Below the pieces are notes generated by a model, which had not been told where the DNA came from, did not search any database, and saw only the letters and a program-made list of their open reading frames with translations. The position numbers and the translations under genes were made by a program. 64,000 bases of DNA from Candidatus Cryptobacteroides faecipullorum (GTDB lineage Bacteria; Bacteroidota; Bacteroidia; Bacteroidales; UBA932): contig JADIMH010000006.1 in the NCBI GenBank assembly GCA_017694885.1, forward strand, positions 62,001 to 126,000. Reading direction: 5' to 3'. Position 1 is the stretch's first letter, and the number at the start of each line of letters is the position of its first letter. Below, piece by piece: positions 29,329-39,300 of this stretch.

Positions 29329-29362
29329 AAAAGGGATTCACTCCGTTGAGCAAATCCCTTTT
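29329..29362 (-). terminator. Terminator hairpin downstream of ppdK
   Basis: AAAAGGGATT ... AATCCCTTTT, T-rich on the minus strand. Confidence 0.7.
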
Positions 29363-29380
29363 GTTGCGCTGATTTACAGG

Positions 29381-32110
29381 TTACTTTTCTGCTTCTGCCT
29401 TTATCGCAGCCTGCGCCGCAGCAAGGCGGGCGATAGGCACGCGGAACGGTGAGCAGGAAACATAGTTGAGCCCGATCTTGTAGCAGAACTCTACGGACGC
29501 AGGGTCGCCGCCGTGCTCGCCGCAGATGCCGACCTTCAGGTCAGGGCGGGTGCTGCGTCCTCCGTTGACACCGATTTCGATAAGTTTTCCGACAGCCTTC
29601 GTGTCGATGGTCTGGAACGGATCCGCATCGAGAATCTTGTTGCCGAGGTAGTCGCCCATGAATGTTCCGACGTCATCGCGTGAGAACCCGAATGTCATCT
29701 GGGTCAGGTCATTGGTGCCGAATGAGAAGAACTCTGCAGTACGTGCCATCCTGTCTGCGATAAGGGCGGCGCGAGGAATTTCGATCATCGTACCGTACTT
29801 GTAGTCGATAGGCCTTCTGATAGTAGCCCCTTCAACCTCAGCCTTGACTTTGTCGCAGATGGCTTTCTGGAAGTTCAGCTCCCTGTCGGAAATGGTCACA
29901 GGTATCATGATTTCAGGCATAGGGTGGAATCCCTCTTCGATAAGTTCTGCCGCAGCAGTGAAAATGGCCCTGAACTGAGTCTCTGAAATCATAGGGTATG
30001 TAATGTGCAGACGCACGCCCCTGTGTCCCATCATAGGGTTGACCTCATGGAGGGATTCGCCTCTCTTTTCGATATCGGTCTCGGAGATGCCGAGTTCCTT
30101 GGCAAGTTCCTCCCTCTTTTCAGTGGTCTGCGGCACGAATTCGTGGAGAGGAGGGTCGAGAAGACGGAACGTGACAGGTTTTCCGTCCATCACTCTCATC
30201 GTACTCTTGACGGAAGCCTTGATGAACGGTTCCAGTTCGGCAAGCGCACTGCGTCTCTCGTCATCGGTCTTTGAGAGGATCATCTTACGGAGTTTTGCAA
30301 GAGGAGTTTCGGAGTTCTTTCCGTAGAACATGTGCTCGATACGGAACAGTCCGATACCTTCCGCTCCGAAACTGAGAGCCCTTTCTGCGTCTTCAGGAGT
30401 ATCCGCATTGGTCCTGACTCCGAGCTTGCGGAACTTGTCCACCATTTTCATGAACTGGATGAAACGAGGGTTCTCGGTTGCGTCCATAGTGTCGATGGCG
30501 CATCCGTAGACAAGGCCCTTGGATCCGTTGAGGCTGAGGACGTCTCCTTCATGGAACTCAGCTCCTTTGAACTTCAGTACCTTGTTTGCCAGGTCGATGG
30601 TCATGGTATCGCATCCTACGATACAGCATTTTCCCCATCCGCGGGCTACGAGTGCGGCATGTGAAGTCATACCGCCTCTGGCAGTGAGGATACCTGCGGC
30701 AGCCCTCATTCCTTCTACGTCCTCAGGAGAAGTCTCTTCCCTGACGAGGATGGCCTTTTCTCCCTTGGCGTTCAGGTCCATCGCGTCTTCAGAAGTAAAG
30801 ACGAGTTTTCCTACAGCTCCGCCCGGACTTGCAGGAAGGCCTGTAGCCACGGCCTTTGCCTTCTTTTCCGAAGCCGGGTCAAGGATAGGATGAAGGATTT
30901 CATCGAGCTGGGACGGAGAGATTCTCATTACGGCCGTTTTCTCGTCTATCATCCCTTCTTCGACCATGTCCATTGCCATATTCAGGGCTGCAAGACCAGT
31001 CCTCTTTCCGATACGGCACTGGAGCATCCAGAGTTTGCCGTCCTGGATGGTGAATTCGATGTCCTGCATGTCCTTGAAGTGGTCTTCAAGATGCACGCGG
31101 ATAGCATCGAGCTCCTTATATACTTCAGGCATGGCTTTCTCGAGAGATTCGAGATGGGCGTTGTGTGGGTTCTTTGTCGCCTCGTTAAGAGGGTTCGGGG
31201 TGCGGATGCCGGCTACGACATCCTCTCCCTGGGCGTTGATAAGCCATTCGCCGTAGAATTTATTGTCGCCGTTTGCAGGGTTGCGGGAGAAAGCGACTCC
31301 TGTCGCAGATGTGTTGCCCATGTTTCCGAATACCATTGACTGGACGTTCACTGCAGTACCCCAGTCGTCAGGAATGCCTTCGATTTTCCTGTAGGCGATT
31401 GCTCTTTTCCCGTTCCAAGATTTGAACACGCCTCCGATACTTCCCCAAAGCTGGGCTTCCGCAGAGTCAGGGAAGTCTACTCCGAGTACTTCCTTTACCT
31501 TTGCCTTGAACAGGTCGCACAGGTCCTTGAGTTCGTCTGCGGTGATGTCGGTGTCGGATGCATAGCCTTTCTCTTTCTTGAGGTTTTCCATCATCCTGTC
31601 GAGCTGCTGGCGGATTCCCTGTCCGTCTGCCGGTTCGATGCCTTCAGCCTTTTCCATTACCACATCCGAGTACATCATGATAAGACGGCGGTATGCATCA
31701 TAGACAAAGCGCGGGTTGCCGGTCTTCTTGATCATTCCCGGGATTGTTTCAGAGCAAAGACCGATATTCAGGATGGTGTCCATCATTCCCGGCATAGAAC
31801 TGCGCGCACCTGAGCGGCAGCTGACCAGAAGAGGATCGTTCTTGTCTCCGAATTTCTTGCCCATTATGGCTTCAGTGGCCTTGAGGGCTTCGGCTACCTC
31901 CTCTTTCAGAGCATCGGTGTAGCCTCCGCAAAGCTCATAGTATTCTGCACAGCATTCTGTTGTTATCGTGAATCCGGCCGGGACAGGAATGCCCAGTCTG
32001 CACATTTCAGCCAGATTGGCTCCTTTTCCTCCCAGGAGGTTTCTCATTGTTCCATCGCCTTCAGCGTCTTTTCCGCCGAAACGGTAGACTCTTTTTTTCT
32101 TGGTATCCAT
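29381..32110 (-). CDS. ppdK: Pyruvate, phosphate dikinase
   Basis: VYRFGGKDAEGDGTMRNLLGGKGANLAEM, GILTARGGMTSHAALVARGWGKCCIVG, FFSFGTNDLTQMTFGFSRDD. Confidence 0.96.
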   Translation of the reverse strand: MDTKKKRVYRFGGKDAEGDGTMRNLLGGKGANLAEMCRLGIPVPAGFTITTECCAEYYELCGGYTDALKEEVAEALKATEAIMGKKFGDKNDPLLVSCRSGARSSMPGMMDTILNIGLCSETIPGMIKKTGNPRFVYDAYRRLIMMYSDVVMEKAEGIEPADGQGIRQQLDRMMENLKKEKGYASDTDITADELKDLCDLFKAKVKEVLGVDFPDSAEAQLWGSIGGVFKSWNGKRAIAYRKIEGIPDDWGTAVNVQSMVFGNMGNTSATGVAFSRNPANGDNKFYGEWLINAQGEDVVAGIRTPNPLNEATKNPHNAHLESLEKAMPEVYKELDAIRVHLEDHFKDMQDIEFTIQDGKLWMLQCRIGKRTGLAALNMAMDMVEEGMIDEKTAVMRISPSQLDEILHPILDPASEKKAKAVATGLPASPGGAVGKLVFTSEDAMDLNAKGEKAILVREETSPEDVEGMRAAAGILTARGGMTSHAALVARGWGKCCIVGCDTMTIDLANKVLKFKGAEFHEGDVLSLNGSKGLVYGCAIDTMDATENPRFIQFMKMVDKFRKLGVRTNADTPEDAERALSFGAEGIGLFRIEHMFYGKNSETPLAKLRKMILSKTDDERRSALAELEPFIKASVKSTMRVMDGKPVTFRLLDPPLHEFVPQTTEKREELAKELGISETDIEKRGESLHEVNPMMGHRGVRLHITYPMISETQFRAIFTAAAELIEEGFHPMPEIMIPVTISDRELNFQKAICDKVKAEVEGATIRRPIDYKYGTMIEIPRAALIADRMARTAEFFSFGTNDLTQMTFGFSRDDVGTFMGDYLGNKILDADPFQTIDTKAVGKLIEIGVNGGRSTRPDLKVGICGEHGGDPASVEFCYKIGLNYVSCSPFRVPIARLAAAQAAIKAEAEK

Positions 32111-32197
32111 AATATATGTTTGTTTTGTTGATTAAATATTCAGGTTATAAGAAATCGCGGCGAATTTACTAAAAAAATTCGTTGTTTGCCGAATTTA

Positions 32198-33580
32198 TCA
32201 TAACAATCTGCTTGCGATTTCAGACAATTCGCTTCTTTCTCCTTTTTTCAGGTTGATGTGCGCGAACAGTGCCTGTCCGGACATTTTCTCTCCCAGATGC
32301 GTCAGCCCGTTGGAATACATGTCCAGATAAGGCTGGTCGATCTGGAATATATCCCCTGTGAACACCATTTTCGTACCTTCCCCGGCGCGGGTGATGATGG
32401 TCTTTACCTCGTGCGGAGTCAGGTTCTGGGCTTCGTCCACTATGAAATACACTTTCCCCAGGCTGCGGCCTCTTATATAGGCCAGAGGGGATATCAGAAG
32501 TTTCTCGTCATTGATCATGGCATCGATCCTGTCTGCCTGTCTGCTGCCTTCCTTGAAACAACCCCGGATTACGTTGAGGTTGTCCATGAGCGGCTGGATG
32601 AATGGCCCCATTTTGCTTTTCTGGTCTCCGGGCAGGAATCCTATTTCCTGATTTCCGAGTATTACTGTCGGACGGGACAGGATTATCTGGTCATAGTCCT
32701 TTTCCTGTTCCAGGGCTGCGGCCAATGCGATCAGAGTCTTTCCTGTACCGGCCCCTCCGGTGAGCGAAACCAGCCTGATATCAGGGTTCAGGCATGCGTC
32801 GAGAGCGAATTTCTGTTCATCGTTGCGCGGGGAAATACCGTAGGCGCGGCGTTCCTTGACCAGGACGATGCGGCGGCTTGCCGCGTTGTATCTTGCGCAA
32901 GTGCAGTATGAGTTTTCCCCCTTTTCCCATCTGAACTTGTAGAGCTGGTTCGGTTTAGGCTCTTCCCTGCTGACATCCCGGTAGTCCAGTCCTCCCTGGC
33001 CGTAAGCCAGACTCTGGACCTTTTCCTGAGGGAGGTCTGAAATTATATTGACTTCATTACGGGTATATTCCACTTTGGACTCGTCGATCCTGTCGGTAAG
33101 GTAGTCCTGGGCCTCCATTCCTACGGCCTTGGCTTTCATCCGGAGGTTTATGTCCTTGGTCACTAAGGCTACGAACCTGCCCGGATGCTCTTTCTTCACC
33201 CACATGGCAGTGGCGAGGATACGGTGGTCCTGGGTGTCGTCCTGGAAGCAGTTCTTCAGTTCGTCAGGGAACGGATGGTAGAGTTCTACCTTAAGGTTCC
33301 CCAGATGCGGGCCGATCGGAATGCCTTCCTTGCCGAACATCCTCCTGTCGGAGAGCCGGTCTATTTCTCTCATGAAACCTCTGGCATTGAAGCTGAGGGC
33401 GTCGTTGCCTTTCTTGAATTTGTCAAGTTCCTCCAGAACTGCAACAGGAACGACTATGTCATTTTCCTGGAAATGCCTTATGGCCCTGTAGTCATGCAGG
33501 ATAATGTTTGTGTCCAGCACGAATATCTTCGGCAGTTTGCCTTTCTGCCCTTTTTCGGGAATATTTGCGTACTGTGTCAT
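32198..33580 (-). CDS. PhoH family protein (PIN domain + PhoH ATPase)
   Basis: KIFVLDTNIILHDYRAI (PIN), SLTGGAGTGKTLIALAAALEQ, FIVDEAQNLTPHEVKTIITRAGEGTKMVFTGD. Confidence 0.93.
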   Translation of the reverse strand: MTQYANIPEKGQKGKLPKIFVLDTNIILHDYRAIRHFQENDIVVPVAVLEELDKFKKGNDALSFNARGFMREIDRLSDRRMFGKEGIPIGPHLGNLKVELYHPFPDELKNCFQDDTQDHRILATAMWVKKEHPGRFVALVTKDINLRMKAKAVGMEAQDYLTDRIDESKVEYTRNEVNIISDLPQEKVQSLAYGQGGLDYRDVSREEPKPNQLYKFRWEKGENSYCTCARYNAASRRIVLVKERRAYGISPRNDEQKFALDACLNPDIRLVSLTGGAGTGKTLIALAAALEQEKDYDQIILSRPTVILGNQEIGFLPGDQKSKMGPFIQPLMDNLNVIRGCFKEGSRQADRIDAMINDEKLLISPLAYIRGRSLGKVYFIVDEAQNLTPHEVKTIITRAGEGTKMVFTGDIFQIDQPYLDMYSNGLTHLGEKMSGQALFAHINLKKGERSELSEIASRLL

Positions 33581-33602
33581 GATTATGCGGTGTTACTTGG
33601 TG

Positions 33603-34799
33603 TCAATCTTCTCCTTCGGATGCGGTCGGACTGTTCAGAAGCGCCTCCAGGATGGAGAACACGTCCGGTCTTCCTCCTTCGGATATCTCTATTCCGCACT
33701 TTCCCGTGTCCGGATGCCCGAGCGGATAATATGCGATTTCCTGAAGGAGCAGCTGAGCATCTACATAGTCATAGTCGCTGTCCCGGATCTGGATGAGCAC
33801 TCCCGGCACTTCGGCAAACAGTATGCGTACGATATCCTTTTCCCGATAGGCGTTTTCGAGTCCTTTCACATCAATGGTACAGCCGGTCCTGCGGCACAGG
33901 AAGCCGGCAGCGGAAGCCAGTCCTCCTCCGGATACCGTAATGCCGCTGATGACGACTCCGTCTTCCACCAGCTCCCGCAATACTTCGTAACAGTCGATGA
34001 AATAATCGGGATCCTGGATTTCGGGGGCGTTGTCCCCGTTACTGCCGAACCTTTCGGCAAGCATCGACCCTCCGAGCTTGAACGGGCAGGTGTCGAAAGG
34101 AATGTAAATGATCCAGCTTCTGTTGTCCGCAACCAGGGTCTCAGGGCATTTCCTCTTCATGGAGATATCCTGTTCGCTTCCGGTATATTCCGGATAGTCT
34201 TCCGCTGCATCGCGGCAGCCGTCTTCGATAACAGGTTCCGGGTCTTCCGCCACGGCGGCGGTAAACAGGGAATCCTTCCTGACTTCCAGCCGGTCCATAT
34301 ATATCCTGTTTCCTTCGGAAGATTCCGTAATGGAATATCCCGACAGCCTTATTCCCAAATCATAAAGGTACTTGCCGGCGGCTTCCGCAGAGAAATAAAG
34401 TGCTGCCATATTGCCCACCGGAGTGCAGTCCCATTCCCATCTGATTCTCGCCTCGATGTTTTCCAGAGAAAAATGCCCTTCTTTCCAGAGGGTCTCCAGA
34501 AGGGTCCTTGCAATGGCCAGTCTGGTCAAAGGACCGGAATATTCTACCGGAATGTCTCTTTTCATGTGGGGAGCATCGCCGAGGGCGGACAGATAGCCCT
34601 TTATCTTGTCGGGACTGTACCTTACATATCCCGGAGCCGGGTCGGACGGTTCGTCGACGATAGGAGGGTAGCCGTTCTTTTCAGGGAGCGGCGGATTGTC
34701 TGCCGGCATGCATTCGCTCAGCATCTGCGCAGGCGTGGCCTCCATCCTCTGCCCGTCTATGATATACTCAGAATGCAGGATGACGTCGATGTCTTTCAT
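33603..34799 (-). CDS. PurL/AIR-synthase-like protein (FGAM-synthase-related, no amidotransferase domain)
   Basis: C-terminal part resembles PurL AIRS_C: YEVLRELVEDGVVISGITVSGGGLASAAGFLC...DIVRILFAEVPGVLIQIRDSDYDYVDAQLLLQEIAYYPLGHP. Confidence 0.6.
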   Translation of the reverse strand: MKDIDVILHSEYIIDGQRMEATPAQMLSECMPADNPPLPEKNGYPPIVDEPSDPAPGYVRYSPDKIKGYLSALGDAPHMKRDIPVEYSGPLTRLAIARTLLETLWKEGHFSLENIEARIRWEWDCTPVGNMAALYFSAEAAGKYLYDLGIRLSGYSITESSEGNRIYMDRLEVRKDSLFTAAVAEDPEPVIEDGCRDAAEDYPEYTGSEQDISMKRKCPETLVADNRSWIIYIPFDTCPFKLGGSMLAERFGSNGDNAPEIQDPDYFIDCYEVLRELVEDGVVISGITVSGGGLASAAGFLCRRTGCTIDVKGLENAYREKDIVRILFAEVPGVLIQIRDSDYDYVDAQLLLQEIAYYPLGHPDTGKCGIEISEGGRPDVFSILEALLNSPTASEGED

Positions 34800-34828
34800 A
34801 TCAAAAGATAAACTCCGGTAAATTTAAC

Positions 34829-34836
34829 TAAATTTG
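34829..34836 (+). promoter_or_regulatory. Bacteroidota -7 box (TAAATTTG) upstream of folC
   Basis: TAnnTTTG match about 30 nt before ATG 34867. Confidence 0.4.
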
Positions 34837-34866
34837 ACATCATTTTAGAAATTGTATCGAAATTTT

Positions 34867-36276
34867 ATGGAAAATCTTGCAGTCGGAACGGTATTCTCCG
34901 AGGACGCTTACGAAAAGATGGTCGAAGCGCTGTTTGTCCGCTTCCCTTCTTTCCAGAAAATAGGGGCCGGAGCCTACAAGCCCGGGCTCGACAGGATGGA
35001 GTTCTTTGATTCCCTTGCCGGTCATCCCCATAGACGATATAGGACAATACATATAGCCGGCACTAACGGTAAGGGATCTGTGGCCAATATGCTGGCTTCA
35101 GTCCTTGCCGCTTCCGGGGAGAAGGTGGGGCTTTACACTTCGCCTCATATACTCGATTTCCGGGAGCGTATCAGGGTAATAGGAACGCCGGGGCATGAAT
35201 CGGCGGTGGAACTGATACCGAAAGAATACGTATGGAATTATGTGAATCGGTGGAGCGAGACTTTCGACCATCTGGAGATGTCTTTCTTCGAGATAACGAC
35301 GGCTATGGCCTTCAGCTGGTTCGCCGACCGCGGCGTGGATGTCGCCGTCATAGAAACCGGTCTGGGAGGCCGGCTCGACAGTACCAATATCATAACTCCG
35401 CAGCTGTGCGTAATTACCAATATCGGTCTGGACCATTGCGACATACTCGGGGAAACTCTCCCGGAAATCGCTTTCGAGAAGGCAGGGATCATAAAGCCGG
35501 AAGTTCCTGTGACGATAGGGGAGAGCAATCCTGAAACGGATCCGGTATTCGAACGCAAGGTGCTGTATACCAATCTTTCTTCTCCTGTTTTTATGGGTGA
35601 CCGGGCCAGGATCATGTCTCTTCTGTCCTTCGCGGACAAGGCAGAACCTTCTTTATGGAAAGACAGCGAAGAGATATTTCAGGCAATGGACCTTAAAGGC
35701 GAATATCAGAAAATGAATCTCAGGACCGCCATGTCTGCCCTGGACAGGCTCGGTCTGCGGATGGAGGAGCCCGGGATCAGGGATGCACTCATTCATACAG
35801 CGGCAAGGACCGGTTTCCATGGCCGGTGGGAGACTCTTTCCGATGATCCGCACATCATATGCGACATAGGGCATAACGCCCACGGTCTCAAATACAATTT
35901 CCATCAGCTGGGACGGATGCTTTCTGACGGAGAATGCACTTCCCTGATAATAGTTTACGGATCCGTGTCTGACAAGGATTATGAGTCTGTGTTCCCTCTG
36001 ATGCCTGAGAATGCCGCATATGTCTTTACCAACGCTTCCGGCAGACGGGCCCTTCCGGCCGGTGACCTGAAACAGAAGTATACGGATTTCTGCGGATGGT
36101 CAGGCAGACCGTCGGACAATACATATTGTGCCTCTACTGTAGGAGAGGCCGTAGATCTTGCACTTGACCTTTATCGGAAAGAATGTTCCGGAAACGGCAC
36201 GAAACCTTTGATCTATATAGGCGGCAGCACTTATGTCGTTTCCGAAGCTGTCGATAGACTTCGACTCCGCAGATGA
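34867..36276 (+). CDS. folC: Folylpolyglutamate synthase/dihydrofolate synthase (Mur-ligase family)
   Basis: HIAGTNGKGSVANMLASVLAASGEKVGLYTSPHILDFRERIRV, VAVIETGLGGRLDSTN, LDHCDILGETLPEIAFEKAGIIK. Confidence 0.93.
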   Translation: MENLAVGTVFSEDAYEKMVEALFVRFPSFQKIGAGAYKPGLDRMEFFDSLAGHPHRRYRTIHIAGTNGKGSVANMLASVLAASGEKVGLYTSPHILDFRERIRVIGTPGHESAVELIPKEYVWNYVNRWSETFDHLEMSFFEITTAMAFSWFADRGVDVAVIETGLGGRLDSTNIITPQLCVITNIGLDHCDILGETLPEIAFEKAGIIKPEVPVTIGESNPETDPVFERKVLYTNLSSPVFMGDRARIMSLLSFADKAEPSLWKDSEEIFQAMDLKGEYQKMNLRTAMSALDRLGLRMEEPGIRDALIHTAARTGFHGRWETLSDDPHIICDIGHNAHGLKYNFHQLGRMLSDGECTSLIIVYGSVSDKDYESVFPLMPENAAYVFTNASGRRALPAGDLKQKYTDFCGWSGRPSDNTYCASTVGEAVDLALDLYRKECSGNGTKPLIYIGGSTYVVSEAVDRLRLRR

Positions 36277-36306
36277 GTCCCGAAAACAATCGAATACGCA
36301 AAAACT

Positions 36307-39300
36307 ATGGGAAAGATGTTGATGAAAATAGCTGCGGTTCTGTCAGTCATGGCTGTGACTGCTTTGTCGTCCGGTACGGCGGCATACGGAAAGGGTGCAA
36401 AGGCGGACATTGACGGTCACGAATTGGTGTCGCTCTGGAAAGAGTACGGAAGGCTTCAGGATGAAGATCGTCCAGATAAGGAGGAGGAAGTGCTGGAAAG
36501 GATAATTTCCCAGGCGGAAAGACGCCATCTTCCATGGGATTTCTACGATGCATGGAGAGAATACAGGGATGCCGTGCTTTCCAGGGACTGGAAGAGGCGG
36601 GAAGCGGTGGATTCGGCCCTGATGGAGTCTGTCCGTAAATTCGACGAACCGGTGGTGACTTATGCCGTTGCCTGCAATGTCCTGTACGCTGGTACTGACC
36701 TGGCCGTAATTAAGGAAAGCCTGAAGGAGGATTCAGCCAGACTGAAATCCTCACGTAACGGCATGTTTTACAGAGAAGGGTACAGTACTGTAATGAGCAG
36801 CGTCGCGGGCCGTCTTCCGGAATCCGTAATAAAGGATATCGCCAATGATTATGAGTATATACTCTGGTCCATGCTTTTCAGATCGCAGGGAAAGGATGCG
36901 GAAATTCCCGACATGCTTTCAGAATCCCTTTCGGGCAGATATCCTTCCGCTCCATATATGGAATACCGTATGGCGGCGTATAAAGACCGGGGCGGCAGAC
37001 AGGAGGCCCTCGAGTCGTTTGCTGAAAAATACTCCGGCAAGGCGGTTTCGTGCTATGCCGTTCAGGATCTTTTTTCGCTCCGCATGGAAGATATGCTTTC
37101 GGGCAAGTCCTCTTGCGGATCCGTGGATTTCCTGGAATTCAGGAGAGAGTGCGCGGATTTCGAAAAAATGCGGAAGGGTTTTTCCGGAAGCGAAAAAGAG
37201 ATTGCGCAAGAGTGTACGCTCGTTAAAGGTATTATCGCAAGACTTGATGCAGAAAGTATAAGACTGGAAAGCCGCGGCGATACTGTCCTGGTACTGCTGA
37301 AAAATATCGGCAGCTGCAGGCTGGAAATCCTTCCTGATGCAGGAAAAGATGCCGTTCCCGTGTTTACCGCAGACCCGCTCGACAGTAAGGGCAGCTATTA
37401 TGTGACGGACACTGTAAGGGTCCTTGTCCCGGATATGGATGACGGTACATATCTGTTGAAATGCAGTGCGGGAAAGACGTTTTCATCCGCAGACTATGTG
37501 CGGAACAGAATATCCGTGGCTTACCGTAAGGCGGAAGGGGGAATAGCCGTTTTCGCGGCTGACATGGAAAGCGGCCGCCCTTTGGAAAAGGCCGATGTAG
37601 AATTCTTCTTGGGAGACAGTCTTGTATGCAGTTTCGGTGATGTCTCGTTTACCGGCGGATTCACCCCATTTCACGCAGATTTCACAGACGGGATTGAAAA
37701 GAATGGCAGGATATATTCTCTGAAATGTTCGTTCAGGGACGGGAACGGCAGGCTGCACAGTTCAGGAAGGGCAGGCATAGACTACAGGGCATTCCGCCGT
37801 TACGGAAACCATGACAATGGCGTCCGTGCGGAGATATTCAAGGACAGGGCAGTATATGATTTCGGGGATACTCTCCGGTTCAAGGCAGTCCTTTACCGTC
37901 CATCAGACACGGCTACCGGACTGGAGCCCCTTCCTGCCGGGGAAACAGTAAAGGCGGTGCTTACCGGACCGGGAAATGCCGTATCGGATACTTTGGTTAT
38001 GGCTTCCAATGAATTCGGATCCGTTTCCGGTTCCTTTATCATTCCCGAAAAGGGTCTTGGAGGAAGATATATGCTTGATATCCGTTACGCGGACGGGACG
38101 GTAGCTTCTTCATCTTTGGTTGCCGGAGCGATAGATACACCGACTTTCGATCTTGAGTTCGACAGGGATTCGCTGTTGCATTTTCCCGGAGACAGCATTA
38201 CGGTCAGCGGAACGGTATCCAGCTATACTGGCCACCAGCTTTCTTCAGCATCGCTTTCGTGGAAAGTGACCGGAACTGCGGCACCGTTGGAAGGTACATC
38301 GGCTATAGGCAGCGACGGAAGGTTTTCGTTCTCTTTCAGGGACAGTGCCGTCCTGTCCTCTTCATACTCGTATTATTCGATAGCTGTGACGGTCACGGAC
38401 CTGACAGGGGAGACATACCGGTTCCACAAAGGCCTGACGGCAGCTCCAAGACTTTTTCTTGATATGGAAATGACCGATGCGCCGGAGGCTATGGTGACTC
38501 CTTCGTCTCCATGGGATTATTCCCCGGTATCGGGATACGGCATTTCCATGGTCGGGGATGAACCGGTACAGCTGGCCTTTACGGTCAGAAACTCTGATTA
38601 CCAGCCTGTAAATTCCGTTCCTGTCAGGTATTCCCTTTATCATGGGAACGAACTGCTACAGGCAGGAGAAGCCGTTTCCTGCGATACCCTGGACATCGAT
38701 CTGTCCGGAAGGGAATCAGGACTTTACAGGCTGGAGGCCGAGGCTTCGGCAGCAATGAAACTGGAAAACGGCGAGGATTCTCTGATTGTATACGGATATA
38801 CATATGATCTTATAAAGACAGCGGAGAGCGATACGGTCCTGAATTCCGATGTGGAGAACCTGTTCAAAGTGATAAGGGACGGAGACATAACCCTTCAGAT
38901 CGGAACTGGAAACGGTCCGATGTGGGCGGTTGCCGAACTGTGGGGTGAAGAGGATTCTCCGCTTCGCACCGGGCTTGTGTATCTGGACGGGGAAAAGAGA
39001 CGGCCGGGTTCCATAACCACTCTCAGATACAGCTACGAGGACAGTTATCCTGATGATGTAAGGCTGGTGGTCCTGTATTTCCGTGACGGAAAGGATTACA
39101 GGTACAGTGCGGATTACCACAGGGAGGCCGCCGGCCTGGATCTGCCTGTAGCTTTCAGTTCCTTTACCGCCGGTGCCGGGCCGGGAGAAGAAGTTACCAT
39201 GACTCTGAAGACTGTCCCGGACGCGGAGGCCGTCATATCGGTATTCGATATCGGCACGGAAAGGATAATGCCCAATTTCTGGAATGCCGTGTATCGCCGT

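Noticed and set aside
33504-34811. 435-aa plus-strand ORF
   Set aside because: Lies opposite the PurL-like gene, which has recognisable homology. The plus-strand translation has no domain signature and is likely an open antisense frame.
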